A DNA stretch of 45,520 bases from NCBI GenBank assembly GCA_016284265.1, contig JAEEOM010000053.1, positions 1 to 45,520 of the forward strand, in the 5' to 3' direction. Positions 24,856-34,449 of the stretch are shown here, in pieces; the stretch's first letter is position 1; each line of letters begins with the position of its first letter. The position numbers and the translations under genes are program-made. A model generated the notes under the pieces. That model saw only the letters and a program-made list of their open reading frames with translations. It did no database searches and was not told the origin of the DNA. This DNA is from Bacteroidales bacterium. Its GTDB lineage: Bacteria > Bacteroidota > Bacteroidia > Bacteroidales > UBA932.

Positions 24856-25658
24856 CGGTCCAGTTTCCAGTTTTCCCGAAGCCTTTCCAGTTCTTCGTAA
24901 TCCGTGGTATCAATCCGGTGCGGGACAATCGTCACATACCCGGAATTGACCAGATTATGGTCGGCATCCGCCGCACCGATGGCCTCCTGGTCTTCGAACT
25001 CGCCTACCATCCAGAAATAATGCTTGCCCCGAAGGGTGACGCGATGGTCGAACTCCTTGACCCAGCGCCCGGCGCCCTGGCGGGCCATCCGGATGCCGCG
25101 AATCTGGTCTTTGGGGATGTCCGGGACATTGACGTTCAGGTAGATGCCACGCTTGATTCCGTCGGCCAGCACCCAGTCGATCACCTGACGGCCATAGAAA
25201 AGGGTTCCCTCGAAATCGGGGTTGTCGGCGTGGGTATTGATGGAAAGACCCACGGAAGGGATGTCATAGAGTGTTCCTTCGACCGCAGCGCCCAACGTCC
25301 CACTATAAATGGACGCCGCCGAAGCGTTGGAGCCATGGTTGATCCCCGACACCAGCAGGTCGGGCAGCCTGCCCTCGTGCAGGTAGAGATTGATGCCCAA
25401 CTTCGCGCAGTCGGCCGGAGTCCCGGTCAGCGTATAGACCCGCAGCGAACCGAGCGTCTCAGAGGCCGGCTGCGTTTCCGGCTGTTCGATCATCAGCGGT
25501 TTATCGAGCGTGAGTGAAACCGACTTGCCGGACTGCGGCTCACGGGGAGCGACGACCGTCACGTTGCCGTAACTGCGGAGCATCAGCGCAAGCACGTGGA
25601 TGCCCCGGGCCTGATAGCCGTCGTCGTTGGTAACCAGTATCTCCAGGGGTTTTTTCAT
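24852..25658 (-). CDS. surE: 5'/3'-nucleotidase SurE
   Basis: 268 aa, metal-dependent nucleoside monophosphate phosphatase, cytoplasmic, tied to stationary-phase survival in E. coli. Seen: ILVTNDDGYQARGI with the metal-binding Asp pair (12-13), VVAPREPQSGKSVSLTL, SGINHGSNASAASIYSGTLGAA, and LNVNVPDIP. Start ATG 25658 fits the family; the frame could be extended to 25694 but this would pass the -7 box. First gene of a six-gene operon. The surE-lpxB pairing is common in Bacteroidota. Confidence 0.94.
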   Translation of the reverse strand: MKKPLEILVTNDDGYQARGIHVLALMLRSYGNVTVVAPREPQSGKSVSLTLDKPLMIEQPETQPASETLGSLRVYTLTGTPADCAKLGINLYLHEGRLPDLLVSGINHGSNASAASIYSGTLGAAVEGTLYDIPSVGLSINTHADNPDFEGTLFYGRQVIDWVLADGIKRGIYLNVNVPDIPKDQIRGIRMARQGAGRWVKEFDHRVTLRGKHYFWMVGEFEDQEAIGAADADHNLVNSGYVTIVPHRIDTTDYEELERLRENWKLDR

Positions 25659-25675
25659 TTTTTTTCTTTGAACTA

Positions 25676-25683
25676 CAAAGATA
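25676..25683 (-). promoter_or_regulatory. -7 box for the surE operon
   Basis: Minus-strand TATCTTTG fits TAnnTTTG and lies 17 nt before ATG 25658. No -33 TTTG at standard distance. It excludes the longer surE reading from 25694. Confidence 0.5.
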
Positions 25684-25706
25684 GGAATAATCACAAAAAA
25701 TATTAC

Positions 25707-25714
25707 TACATTTG
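25707..25714 (+). promoter_or_regulatory. -7 box for gap
   Basis: TACATTTG fits TAnnTTTG and predicts a leader of about 36 nt before ATG 25757, ending in an A-rich stretch (AGCAAA) instead of a Shine-Dalgarno sequence. Confidence 0.5.
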
Positions 25715-25723
25715 CACGTTTGA

Positions 25724-26755
<1,032 letters not shown>

Positions 26756-26775
26756 TCCGGCGACAGTGCTTTTTA

Positions 26776-26807
26776 AAAACGCAGAGTCAACGCTCTGCGT
26801 TTTTTTT
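26776..26807 (+). terminator. rho-independent terminator of gap
   Basis: AAAACGCAGAG (26776-26786), loop TCAACG, complement to 26803, then a run of T to 26807. Stem of 11 bp plus U-tract, 20 nt after the gap stop. The clearest intrinsic terminator in the window. Confidence 0.85.
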
Positions 26808-26809
26808 GT

Positions 26810-26817
26810 TATATTTG
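26810..26817 (+). promoter_or_regulatory. -7 box for the 5'-nucleotidase-type gene
   Basis: TATATTTG fits TAnnTTTG, directly after the gap terminator and 18 nt before ATG 26836. Confidence 0.5.
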
Positions 26818-26835
26818 TCCAACAAACTGTCAGTT

Positions 26836-28452
26836 ATGAAAAGATTGCTCCTTCCCCTCCTGCTGGCTGCCGTCTGCGCCTGCTCCCCGAAATCCGTACC
26901 GGCCGGCAGCTCCGCCAAAGCCGATACCGATATCGTGATTCTCTATGACAACGACGTCCACTGCTCCGTGGACGGCTATGCCGAGATGGCAGCGCTCAAG
27001 GCCGAAAAACGCAAACACACCCCCTACGTTACCCTGGTCTCAGCCGGCGACTACGTACAGGGCGGATCGCTTGGAGCAGCCTCGAAGGGCGGATATATCG
27101 TTGACATCATGAACGCCGTCGGCTACGACTTCGTCACCCTCGGAAACCACGAGTTCGATTATGCGATTCCCCGGCTCAAGGAGCTGACCCAAATGCTCAA
27201 GGCTACGGTCCTCTGCTGCAACCTGATCGACCTCAAGGCCGACCAGCGCATGTACAAACCCTACGAGATCGTAAATTACGGCGGAACGAAGGTGGCTTTC
27301 ATCGGCGGCGCCACGCCCTACAGTTTCAATTCGTCCACACCTGCTTATTTCCAGGACGAAAAAGGGAACTATGTCTATTCCCTCAGCGCCGACACCTACT
27401 ATGATACCTTCCAGAATTTCGTGAACGACGCCCGGGCCCTCGGGGCTGACTATGTGGTAGCAATCACGCATCTGGGCGACGACGTAGACTATGACCCGAT
27501 CAACTCACAGTCGCTGGCTGCCAACACCTATGACATCGATGTCATTCTCGACGGTCACTCCCACAGCCTGGTCCCCCAGCGCATTCTGAAAAACAAAGTG
27601 GGTCGTGACGTGCTCTATTCCCAGACCGGCGCCCACTTCGACAACATCGGCGTCCTGACCATCACACCCGACGGAAAGGTCTCGACCGAGCTGGTTTCCG
27701 TCAAGGCTTATGGGAAGAAGGATCCGGCTGTCCAGGCGGTCATCGACCAGAAGAAACAAGCTTACGCCGCGCTGGGCGCCCGCAAGATCGGCCATTCTGA
27801 GATCAAACTGCCGGCCAAGAATGAAGACGGCGACTGGTTGGTACGCAAATACGAAACTTCGCTCGGTGACCTGTGTGCCGACGCGTTCCGCATCACGCTC
27901 GGTACGGATATCGCCATGGTGGGCGGCGGCTCACTCCGCGCGAACCTGCCGGCAGGCGACCTCCGATACGACGACATTTTCAACGTTTTCCCCTTCAATA
28001 ATTCAGCTTGCACGGCATCCCTCACGGGCCAGCAGATTCTGGATGTACTGGAATTTGGCGTAGGCGCCTGGCCGACCGACTTCGGCGGTTTCCTCCACGT
28101 CTCGGGCCTCACCTACGAATTCGACCCGTCGATTGAAAGCCCGGTGGTCTATGACGTCAACAAGGCTTTCGTCCGCATCGATGCCGGGCCGCGCCGCATC
28201 TTCAATGTCCGTGTTCTTGATCCGGAAACCGGCAATTACGAGCCGCTCGATCCGACGCGCACCTACACGGTCGGCGGCACGACTTATCTGCTGCGGGACG
28301 CTGGCGACGGCTACGAGATGCTGAAAGGTCTCGGCCACGACACGGGAACGCCCGACCTGGACTTGCTGGAAAAATACATCGTCGACCATCTGAAAGGCGA
28401 CATCCGTATGTCCGAATACGGCGAATCCCAGCAGCGTATCAAACAGAAATAA
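26836..28452 (+). CDS. UshA-type 5'-nucleotidase/metallophosphatase lipoprotein
   Basis: 538 aa with a lipoprotein signal (MKRLLLPLLLAAVCAC), envelope-located. N-terminal calcineurin-like phosphoesterase: ILYDNDVHCSVDG (first metal motif, NDVH), SAGDYVQGG (GD), TLGNHEFDY (GNHE), AITHLGDD (H) and DGHSHS (GHxH). C-terminal 5'-nucleotidase domain: SLGDLCADAFR, MVGGGSLRANLPAGD, FNVFPFNNSAC. It probably removes phosphate from external nucleotides; other phosphorylated substrates are possible. The frame is open back to 26704 inside gap, but ATG 26836 gives the signal peptide. Its 3' side faces trmD across a large palindrome. Confidence 0.92.
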   Translation: MKRLLLPLLLAAVCACSPKSVPAGSSAKADTDIVILYDNDVHCSVDGYAEMAALKAEKRKHTPYVTLVSAGDYVQGGSLGAASKGGYIVDIMNAVGYDFVTLGNHEFDYAIPRLKELTQMLKATVLCCNLIDLKADQRMYKPYEIVNYGGTKVAFIGGATPYSFNSSTPAYFQDEKGNYVYSLSADTYYDTFQNFVNDARALGADYVVAITHLGDDVDYDPINSQSLAANTYDIDVILDGHSHSLVPQRILKNKVGRDVLYSQTGAHFDNIGVLTITPDGKVSTELVSVKAYGKKDPAVQAVIDQKKQAYAALGARKIGHSEIKLPAKNEDGDWLVRKYETSLGDLCADAFRITLGTDIAMVGGGSLRANLPAGDLRYDDIFNVFPFNNSACTASLTGQQILDVLEFGVGAWPTDFGGFLHVSGLTYEFDPSIESPVVYDVNKAFVRIDAGPRRIFNVRVLDPETGNYEPLDPTRTYTVGGTTYLLRDAGDGYEMLKGLGHDTGTPDLDLLEKYIVDHLKGDIRMSEYGESQQRIKQK

Positions 28453-28463
28453 TCCAACGAACG

Positions 28464-28603
28464 GCGAGCTCCGCGTGCAGGAGGTACGAGCGGAAAAACC
28501 ATGGCCGCCCGTGGCCATGTGAACGGGAGGGGCCCAAGCTTGCTTGGGAGGGATGAAGCGAAGCGGAAGTTTTTCCGCCGTACCTCCTGCACGCGGAGCT
28601 CGC
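28464..28603. repeat. 140-bp structured palindrome between convergent genes
   Basis: Outer arms 28464-28499 and 28569-28603 pair over 35 bp with one bulged A (28489). Inside lie two further perfect stems: CATGGCC/GGCCATG (28500-28506, 28513-28519) and CCCAAGC/GCTTGGG (28533-28539, 28542-28548). The predicted form is a cruciform with two side hairpins. No reading frame. It may terminate both flanking genes, or be a MITE-like or REP-like mobile element. Confidence 0.9.
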
Positions 28604-28611
28604 GCCAGCGT

Positions 28612-29286
28612 CTATTTCAATAGATTGGGGCGGAGGAGTTTGGTGCGGGCGAGGGCTTGTTCGTCCTGCCAGGCCGCGATTTTCTTCGGATCTCCCGAGA
28701 GCAGCACGTCAGGGACTTTCCAGCCGTTGAATTCGGCCGGACGGGTATAGACGGGCGGTGCGAGCAGACCGTCCTGGAACGAATCGGAGAGCGCCGACGT
28801 CTCGTCGCCGAGTGCGCCCGGCAGCAGCCGGACGACCGCGTCGGTCAGGATGGCGGCGGGCAGTTCGCCGCCGCTGAGCACATAGTCACCCACTGTGATT
28901 TCCCGCGTGATCAGATGTTCCCGGATGCGATGGTCGATTCCCTTGTAGTGGCCGCAGAGAATCATCAGGTTTTCTTTGCATGAGAGTTCGTTGGCCACCT
29001 GCTGTGTCAGATACTCCCCGTCGGGCGAAGTGAAGATGATCTCGTCGTAATCGCGTTCCGCCTTCAGCTTCTCCATCAGCGTATAGACCGGCTCGATCAT
29101 CATCACCATGCCGGCGTCGCCGCCGAAACTGTAATCATCCACCTGCCGGTACCGTCCTTTGCCGTATTCACGCAGGTTGTGGACATGGATTTCAACGAGC
29201 CCTTTGTCTTGGGCCCGTTTGACGATGGAATAGCCGAGCGGGCTCTCCAGCAGCTCCGGTACGACTGTCAGGATATCGATTCTCAT
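28612..29286 (-). CDS. trmD: tRNA (guanine-37-N1) methyltransferase
   Basis: 224 aa, SPOUT-class methyltransferase forming m1G37 in tRNA, which prevents +1 frameshifts. Seen: [30 protein letters not shown], the knot residues [34 protein letters not shown] and [16 protein letters not shown]. Slightly short of the E. coli protein but typical for Bacteroidota. ATG 29286 gives the family N-terminus; the frame open to 29514 would run antisense into the DUF349 gene and is rejected. Confidence 0.95.
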   Translation of the reverse strand: MRIDILTVVPELLESPLGYSIVKRAQDKGLVEIHVHNLREYGKGRYRQVDDYSFGGDAGMVMMIEPVYTLMEKLKAERDYDEIIFTSPDGEYLTQQVANELSCKENLMILCGHYKGIDHRIREHLITREITVGDYVLSGGELPAAILTDAVVRLLPGALGDETSALSDSFQDGLLAPPVYTRPAEFNGWKVPDVLLSGDPKKIAAWQDEQALARTKLLRPNLLK

Positions 29287-29294
29287 AAGCAGTG

Positions 29295-29302
29295 CAAAAT
29301 TA
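29295..29302 (-). promoter_or_regulatory. possible -7 box for trmD
   Basis: Minus-strand TAATTTTG fits TAnnTTTG. Its distance of 8 nt to ATG 29286 implies an almost leaderless transcript, so it is uncertain. Confidence 0.3.
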
Positions 29303-29324
29303 GCGATTATTTCCAAAAAAAGAC

Positions 29325-29332
29325 TATATTTG
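29325..29332 (+). promoter_or_regulatory. -7 box for the DUF349-yidC operon
   Basis: TATATTTG fits TAnnTTTG; leader of about 20 nt to ATG 29360. It shows that in-frame starts before 29333 are not used. Confidence 0.5.
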
Positions 29333-29359
29333 CAAGCTACAACTAAAAGTGTAAAAGTC

Positions 29360-31180
29360 ATGAGTGAAGATCTTAACCCGGTTGTCCCCATCGAGGAACA
29401 GCCTGTAGAAATCCAGGAAGAGCCCAAGGAGGAAATCGACAAAACCGATTTTTCGAACAAAGGCCTCAAAGAAATCGTCGATACATTCAAGGAATTGCTC
29501 GACGGCGAGAACATGCAGCAGCTCTACAAGCATGCCGAAGCCCTGAAGGCGGCATTCTACAAGAATCTGCGCAAAGAAAAAATCGCTTCGGGTCTTGTGC
29601 AGCCTGCCGAGACCGCCGCGACGGAAACTCCCGCCCCCGAGACCGAGACGCCTGCTGAAGAAGAGGCGCCGGAAGAGGAGACTGTCTCCTACAATCCTTT
29701 CGCCGAGATCGAACGCGGTTTCAAGGATCTTTACAGCCAGTATAAAGTCCGGCGTGCCGCCTTCACGCAGGAACTCGAGAAGCAGAAAGAAGAGAATTAC
29801 CAGACCAAACTCGCCCTGATCGACGAGCTCAAGGCCCTGGTCGAGGCCAGCGAGGACCTCAAGGAGACCTTCCCCAAGTTCCGCGACATCCAGAGCCGCT
29901 GGCGTGCTGCAGGCCCCGTGCCGCAAGCCCGCGTCAAGAACCTCTACGACACCTATCAGCACTATGTCGAACTCTTCTACGACTATGTGAAGATCAACAA
30001 GGAGTTCCGTGACCTCGACTTCAAGAAGAACCTTGAGGCGAAGGAGAAACTCTGCGAGCGGGCTGAAGCCCTCGCCGAAGAGGAAGATGTGGTGGGCGCC
30101 TTCCGGACCCTCCAGAAACTGCATGAGCAGTGGAAGGAACTCGGCCCGGTAAGCAAGGAATTCCGCGAATCCATCTGGGAGCGCTTCCGCGCTGCCACCG
30201 CAGTCATCAACAAGAAGCATCAGGCTTTCTTCGAGAGCCAGAAAGGCAGCCAGAAAGAGAATTTCGAGGCCAAATCGGCCCTCTGCGAAAAGGTAGAGGA
30301 AATCGCCAAGGCCGAAATCACCGATTCGACCGCCTGGAACAAACTGACCAAGGAAATCGAGGCCATCCAGAAGGAATGGAAGAAGATCGGTTTCGCCTCC
30401 AAGAAAGAGAACCAGAAAGTTTACGACCGCTTCCGCGCCGCCTGCGACGCCTTCTTCGCCCGCAAACGCGACTACTATGCCGGTTTCAAGACCCAGATGC
30501 AGGACAACCTGACCCGCAAGGTCGAACTCTGCGAAAAGGCCGAAGCGTTGAAAGACAGCACCGACTGGAAGAAAGCCTCCGAGGATTTTATCGAACTCCA
30601 GCGCCAGTGGAAAGAGATCGGACCTGTTTCCCGCAAGAAATCCGAGCAGGTGTGGAAGCGCTTCCGCGCCGCCTGCGACGCCTTCTTCAACAACCGCGAC
30701 AAGAATGCCGGCGGACAGAACAGCGAACAGGCCGCCAACCTTGAGAAGAAACGCCAGCTGATCGACGAGGTCCGCAACTTCGTCGTGGAAGAGCGTGAAG
30801 ACGCCCGCGAGGCGCTGCGTTCCTTCCAGGAGCGCTGGAATGCCATCGGATTCGTGCCGTTCAAGGAAAAGACCCGTATCCAGGATGCGTTCCGCAAAGC
30901 CCTGAACGAGAAGTTCGCCGAGTTCCGCGATGGCGGCAGCCGCTTCGTCGGCAAGGCCGAACGCGCCGTCCGCAGTGAACGCGACCGCCTCGTCCAGCGT
31001 TTCATGAAGAAGGAGCAGGAGATCGCCACCTGGGAAAACAACATGGGCTTCTTCTCCCAGTCGAAGAACGCCGAGGCCTTGCTCGAGGAACTGAACAAGA
31101 AGATTGACATCGCACGGCAGGAACTTGCCCAGCTCGAAGAGGAAATCAAGGAATTCGACCGCCAGCACGAGCAAGAGTAA
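29360..31180 (+). CDS. DUF349 repeat protein
   Basis: 606 aa, no signal peptide or membrane helix, highly charged and mostly helical. Five DUF349-like units share the pattern QxxWxxxGPV...W.RFRAA.DAFF; they start near residues 174, 253, 336, 413 and 489 (for example [15 protein letters not shown] and [15 protein letters not shown]). An acidic, Pro/Glu-rich low-complexity linker lies around 85-110, and the C-terminus is coiled coil ([18 protein letters not shown]). DUF349 proteins are of unknown molecular function; long coiled forms are common in Bacteroidota. First gene of an operon with yidC 12 nt downstream. Confidence 0.85.
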   Translation: MSEDLNPVVPIEEQPVEIQEEPKEEIDKTDFSNKGLKEIVDTFKELLDGENMQQLYKHAEALKAAFYKNLRKEKIASGLVQPAETAATETPAPETETPAEEEAPEEETVSYNPFAEIERGFKDLYSQYKVRRAAFTQELEKQKEENYQTKLALIDELKALVEASEDLKETFPKFRDIQSRWRAAGPVPQARVKNLYDTYQHYVELFYDYVKINKEFRDLDFKKNLEAKEKLCERAEALAEEEDVVGAFRTLQKLHEQWKELGPVSKEFRESIWERFRAATAVINKKHQAFFESQKGSQKENFEAKSALCEKVEEIAKAEITDSTAWNKLTKEIEAIQKEWKKIGFASKKENQKVYDRFRAACDAFFARKRDYYAGFKTQMQDNLTRKVELCEKAEALKDSTDWKKASEDFIELQRQWKEIGPVSRKKSEQVWKRFRAACDAFFNNRDKNAGGQNSEQAANLEKKRQLIDEVRNFVVEEREDAREALRSFQERWNAIGFVPFKEKTRIQDAFRKALNEKFAEFRDGGSRFVGKAERAVRSERDRLVQRFMKKEQEIATWENNMGFFSQSKNAEALLEELNKKIDIARQELAQLEEEIKEFDRQHEQE

Positions 31181-31192
31181 TCCGACGAGGAG

Positions 31193-33055
31193 ATGAAGGA
31201 AAATAGAAGCAGCCTTGTCGGGTTCGCCCTGATCGGCGTTATCTTGTTGTTGTTCAGCTGGTACAACACCAAGCAATTTGAAAAGAGACAGCAGGAGGCC
31301 ATGGTCCGCGACTCGCTGGCCACGGCAGCCGCCATCCAGCGTGGCGAGATTCCGGCTGACACCCTCTCCGCAGAAGACGCCCTTCCTGCCGAAGAGCAGC
31401 CCGAAGCGGAAGAATACCGCCAGCATTACCTGCAGGAAGCCAGCCGGGCCGAAACCGACTATTACACCCTGGAGAACGACAAGGTCCGGGTCCGCATCAG
31501 TTCGAAAGGCGCTCAGCCCTACGAAGTCCTGGTCAAGGACTATTTCACGTATGACAGTGCCGCCTTGTTCCTGGTCCGCCCCGACAAGAGTCTGTTCGAC
31601 CTGGAGTTGAACACCGACCAGTGGCTCAATACCAGCGACCTGCATTTCCGTCCGACGGAGCAGACTGACAGCACGCTCACCCTGCGCCTGCAGTTTGAAG
31701 ACCACTCCTGGATCGACGCGGTCTACTCGCTGGCTGCCGACAGCTATATGCTGGGCTACCAGCTCCATTTCGTGGGAATGGACCAGGTGCTCGACCGCCA
31801 TACCGCCCAGATGACCCTGAAGTGGGTACTCGACGTGCCCCGGCTCGAGAAAGGCTACCAGAACGAACGCAACTATTCTGGCGTAGCCTATAAGTATCTG
31901 GCAAACAACGAAGTCAAGACGCTCGGCAAGCGCCGCGACACCGCGGAGGAGAGTTTCAGCTCCTCGCTCCGCTGGATTGGCTTCCAGCAGCAGTTCTTCT
32001 CTGCGATCCTCGTGTCCGAAAACGGTTTTCCGGCCGGCAAACTGGTCAACCGCTTCTATCCGGAAGGCCAGGAAGACGGCAGTTTGATGCAGTCGGGCGC
32101 CGAGATGGCCGTGGCCTTGGACTCGCGAAACGCCGACTTCACGATTCCCCTTCAGTTCTATTTTGGACCGAACCACTTCTACACGCTCAAGAGTTACGAC
32201 GAGGGGTTCGAGAAGATCATTCCCCTGGGCGGACGGGTTATCGGCACCATCAGCCGCTACATCATCATCCCGACCTTCAACTGGATGAGCCGTTTCATCC
32301 GCAGTTACGGCCTGATTATCCTGCTGCTGACCATCATGATCAAGCTCGTGATCTCGCCGCTTACCTGGAAGTCCTATTCTTCTTCGGCCAAGATGCGGGT
32401 ACTCAAGCCCGAGATTGACAAGATCAACGAGAAGTATCCCAAGCAGGAAGATGCGATGAAGAAGCAGCAGGCCACCATGGACCTTTACAAGCGGGCCGGC
32501 GTGAGCATGTGGGGCGGTTGTCTCCCCATCCTGCTCCAGTTCCCGATCCTGTGGGCGATGTTCCGCTTCTTCCCGGCCTCCATCGAGCTGCGTCAGCAGG
32601 GTTTTCTTTGGTGCCACGACCTGAGCGCCTACGACTCGATCCTCGACTTCGGCTTCAAGATTCCGCTCTACGGCGACCACATGTCGCTCTTCGCCCTGCT
32701 GATGGGTGTTTCGATGTGGGGCTATTCCAAGATGACGATGTCGCAGCAGCCCAGTACCCAGACCATGCCGGGCATGGAATTCATGCAGGTATGGCTCATG
32801 CCGATCATGATGGTGTTCATCTGCAACAACCTGTCGGCCGGTCTGAGCTACTACTATCTGCTCTCCAACATCATCACCATCGGACAGAACTGGGCCATCC
32901 GCAAATGGTTCGTGGATGAGGACAAGATCTACGAGAACCTGAAGAAGAAGGCCAATTCCAAGGAACCGCCGAAGAAATCGAAATTCCGGCAACGCCTTGA
33001 CGAAGCCTACAAGGCCCAGCAGGAACAGTTGAAACAGCAGAACAAGAGGAGATAG
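31193..33055 (+). CDS. yidC: membrane protein insertase YidC
   Basis: 620 aa. It inserts and folds inner-membrane proteins, alone or with SecYEG. N-terminal helix SLVGFALIGVILLLFSWYN, then a variable Glu-rich stretch, the periplasmic beta domain (about 85-350, with YTLENDKVRVRISSKGAQ), and the conserved C-terminal core from about 369 (SYGLIILLLTIMIKLVISPLT, GGCLPILLQFPILWAMFRF, MPIMMVFICNNLSAGLSYYYL). The tail is basic and charged, as in family members that touch ribosomes. Length is usual for Bacteroidota. It is followed by the YggS-type gene after 3 nt. Confidence 0.95.
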   Translation: MKENRSSLVGFALIGVILLLFSWYNTKQFEKRQQEAMVRDSLATAAAIQRGEIPADTLSAEDALPAEEQPEAEEYRQHYLQEASRAETDYYTLENDKVRVRISSKGAQPYEVLVKDYFTYDSAALFLVRPDKSLFDLELNTDQWLNTSDLHFRPTEQTDSTLTLRLQFEDHSWIDAVYSLAADSYMLGYQLHFVGMDQVLDRHTAQMTLKWVLDVPRLEKGYQNERNYSGVAYKYLANNEVKTLGKRRDTAEESFSSSLRWIGFQQQFFSAILVSENGFPAGKLVNRFYPEGQEDGSLMQSGAEMAVALDSRNADFTIPLQFYFGPNHFYTLKSYDEGFEKIIPLGGRVIGTISRYIIIPTFNWMSRFIRSYGLIILLLTIMIKLVISPLTWKSYSSSAKMRVLKPEIDKINEKYPKQEDAMKKQQATMDLYKRAGVSMWGGCLPILLQFPILWAMFRFFPASIELRQQGFLWCHDLSAYDSILDFGFKIPLYGDHMSLFALLMGVSMWGYSKMTMSQQPSTQTMPGMEFMQVWLMPIMMVFICNNLSAGLSYYYLLSNIITIGQNWAIRKWFVDEDKIYENLKKKANSKEPPKKSKFRQRLDEAYKAQQEQLKQQNKRR

Positions 33056-33058
33056 GCC

Positions 33059-33706
33059 ATGTCCATCGCATCCGCCATCCAACAATTGAGAAACGAACTG
33101 CCATCAACCGTCCAGTTGGTGGCAGTTTCCAAATTCAAGCCCGTTTCCGACATTCTCGAGGCATACCGGGCCGGCCAGCGGGCCTTCGGCGAAAACCGGC
33201 CGCAGGAATTGGCCGCCAAAGCCCGGGAGCTGCCCGCCGACATCCAGTGGCACTTCATCGGCCACCTGCAGACCAACAAGGTCAAGATGGTCGTTCCCTA
33301 TGCCACGCTGATCCATTCAGTCGATTCTGAGCGCCTGCTCGCCGAAATCGACAAGACCGCCCGCAACCTGGGCCGGACCGTGGATATCCTGCTGGAAATA
33401 CACATCGCCGAAGAGGCCACCAAGCAGGGACTTTCCCCCGATGAGGCCGAGTCACTGGCCGGACGAATGGCCGAGTTCCCGAATGTCCGCCTGCGCGGCG
33501 TCATGGGAATGGCTACTTTCACCGATGATACCGATCAGGTCCGGCGCGAATTCCGCGTGCTGAAAGCCCTTTCCGGGCGACTGTCAACCCGCTTCCCCGA
33601 CTGCGACCAGATTTCGATGGGCATGTCGGAAGACTGGCCGGTCGCTGTCGAGGAAGGCACGACAATTGTTAGGATTGGAACATTCATTTTTGGCAAAAGA
33701 AATTGA
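33059..33706 (+). CDS. YggS-family PLP-binding protein
   Basis: 215 aa, single-domain TIM-barrel PLP protein of the COG0325 family, which maintains PLP homeostasis and has no established catalytic activity. Seen: VAVSKFKP with the PLP lysine Lys25, AFGENRPQEL, WHFIGHLQTNKVK, IHSVDSERL, LRGVMGMATF, ISMGMSEDWPVAVEEGTTIVRIGTFIFG. All family hallmarks are present. Starts 3 nt after yidC, so in the same transcript. Confidence 0.94.
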   Translation: MSIASAIQQLRNELPSTVQLVAVSKFKPVSDILEAYRAGQRAFGENRPQELAAKARELPADIQWHFIGHLQTNKVKMVVPYATLIHSVDSERLLAEIDKTARNLGRTVDILLEIHIAEEATKQGLSPDEAESLAGRMAEFPNVRLRGVMGMATFTDDTDQVRREFRVLKALSGRLSTRFPDCDQISMGMSEDWPVAVEEGTTIVRIGTFIFGKRN

Positions 33707-33711
33707 AGCAT

Positions 33712-34449
33712 ATGAAAAAGTTTATCTTCATTCTCCTGACGGTTCTTGCAGCCGTCGCCTGCCGTAAGGTATCGCTGGAAGATCGGATTGGCCAGATTGC
33801 CAAGTACAGCACCAAAAATCCCGACACCTACCTTGAGAATCTGCAGCGGCACGAAGCGGAAAAGCGCATCGACTATCTCACGCTGACGCTGGCAAAAGAG
33901 CTCAAGGCTGAGGACATTTGGTCGCTGGAAAGCGCAGGAGGCAGTTCGCTGGTCGCCGAGTTTCCCGGCAAATCGAAGAAACAGACCCAGTTCTCCCTGC
34001 TCACCGCCTCGCTTGAGGATCCCGAAGCCTGTGCCGTGGTCCTGGGCGCGCTTAAAACACTCAAAGACCTGAAAATCAAGCCCAAAGAAACCATACGTGC
34101 CCTCTTCTACAATCCTGTGGTAGATACGGCCGGCCTAAACGGGCTGAGCACCGTGTACATGGAACTCTATGAATCCGGGGAACTGGTTACCTTTGAACTC
34201 GAAGTCTCTTCCCGCGATACACTTCCGGTCCATACCTTCCGCATTGAAGAGAAACCGGCGTTTGCAGAGAAAATCGTAGAAGTGATTCCGCCCTACCTGG
34301 CTCCGCTGGGTGAATTCCGCTTTGAACGTGGTAAATATCCGAACAAGGAGTGGCCGGTAAAAGCTTCCGTTTACCGCTATCAACTCGATCCGGCAGACAT
34401 CGCCAAAGAGTCGGCCGTCGTGGCCGCCTTCGCCTATCTGGTCAACTAG
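33712..34449 (+). CDS. lipoprotein resembling a catalytically dead M28 peptidase
   Basis: 245 aa with a lipoprotein signal (MKKFIFILLTVLAAVAC). I do not recognise it as a characterised protein. The middle (SLVAEFPGKSKKQTQFSLLT, about 80-100; ACAVVLGALKTLKDLKIKPK, about 108-130; ETIRALFYNPV) follows the order of an M28 aminopeptidase core (NVIAxxxG, HxDS, GxxVLLExARxL, RTIRFxxxxxEE), but the metal-binding His, second Asp and Glu pair are not there. This is inference from pattern, to be tested by structure prediction. Start ATG 33712 lies 5 nt after the YggS-type gene. Its stop shares the palindrome CTAG with the stop of tamL on the other strand. Confidence 0.7.
   Translation: MKKFIFILLTVLAAVACRKVSLEDRIGQIAKYSTKNPDTYLENLQRHEAEKRIDYLTLTLAKELKAEDIWSLESAGGSSLVAEFPGKSKKQTQFSLLTASLEDPEACAVVLGALKTLKDLKIKPKETIRALFYNPVVDTAGLNGLSTVYMELYESGELVTFELEVSSRDTLPVHTFRIEEKPAFAEKIVEVIPPYLAPLGEFRFERGKYPNKEWPVKASVYRYQLDPADIAKESAVVAAFAYLVN

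Noticed and set aside
28464-28603. Integron attC site
   Set aside because: No GTTRRRY-type core sites at the ends, no integrase and no cassette genes nearby.
29324-33085. 1253-codon open frame antisense to the DUF349 and yidC genes
   Set aside because: It mirrors two well-supported genes; its Leu/Gly/Val-rich sequence is the complement of GC-biased codons and has no family motif.
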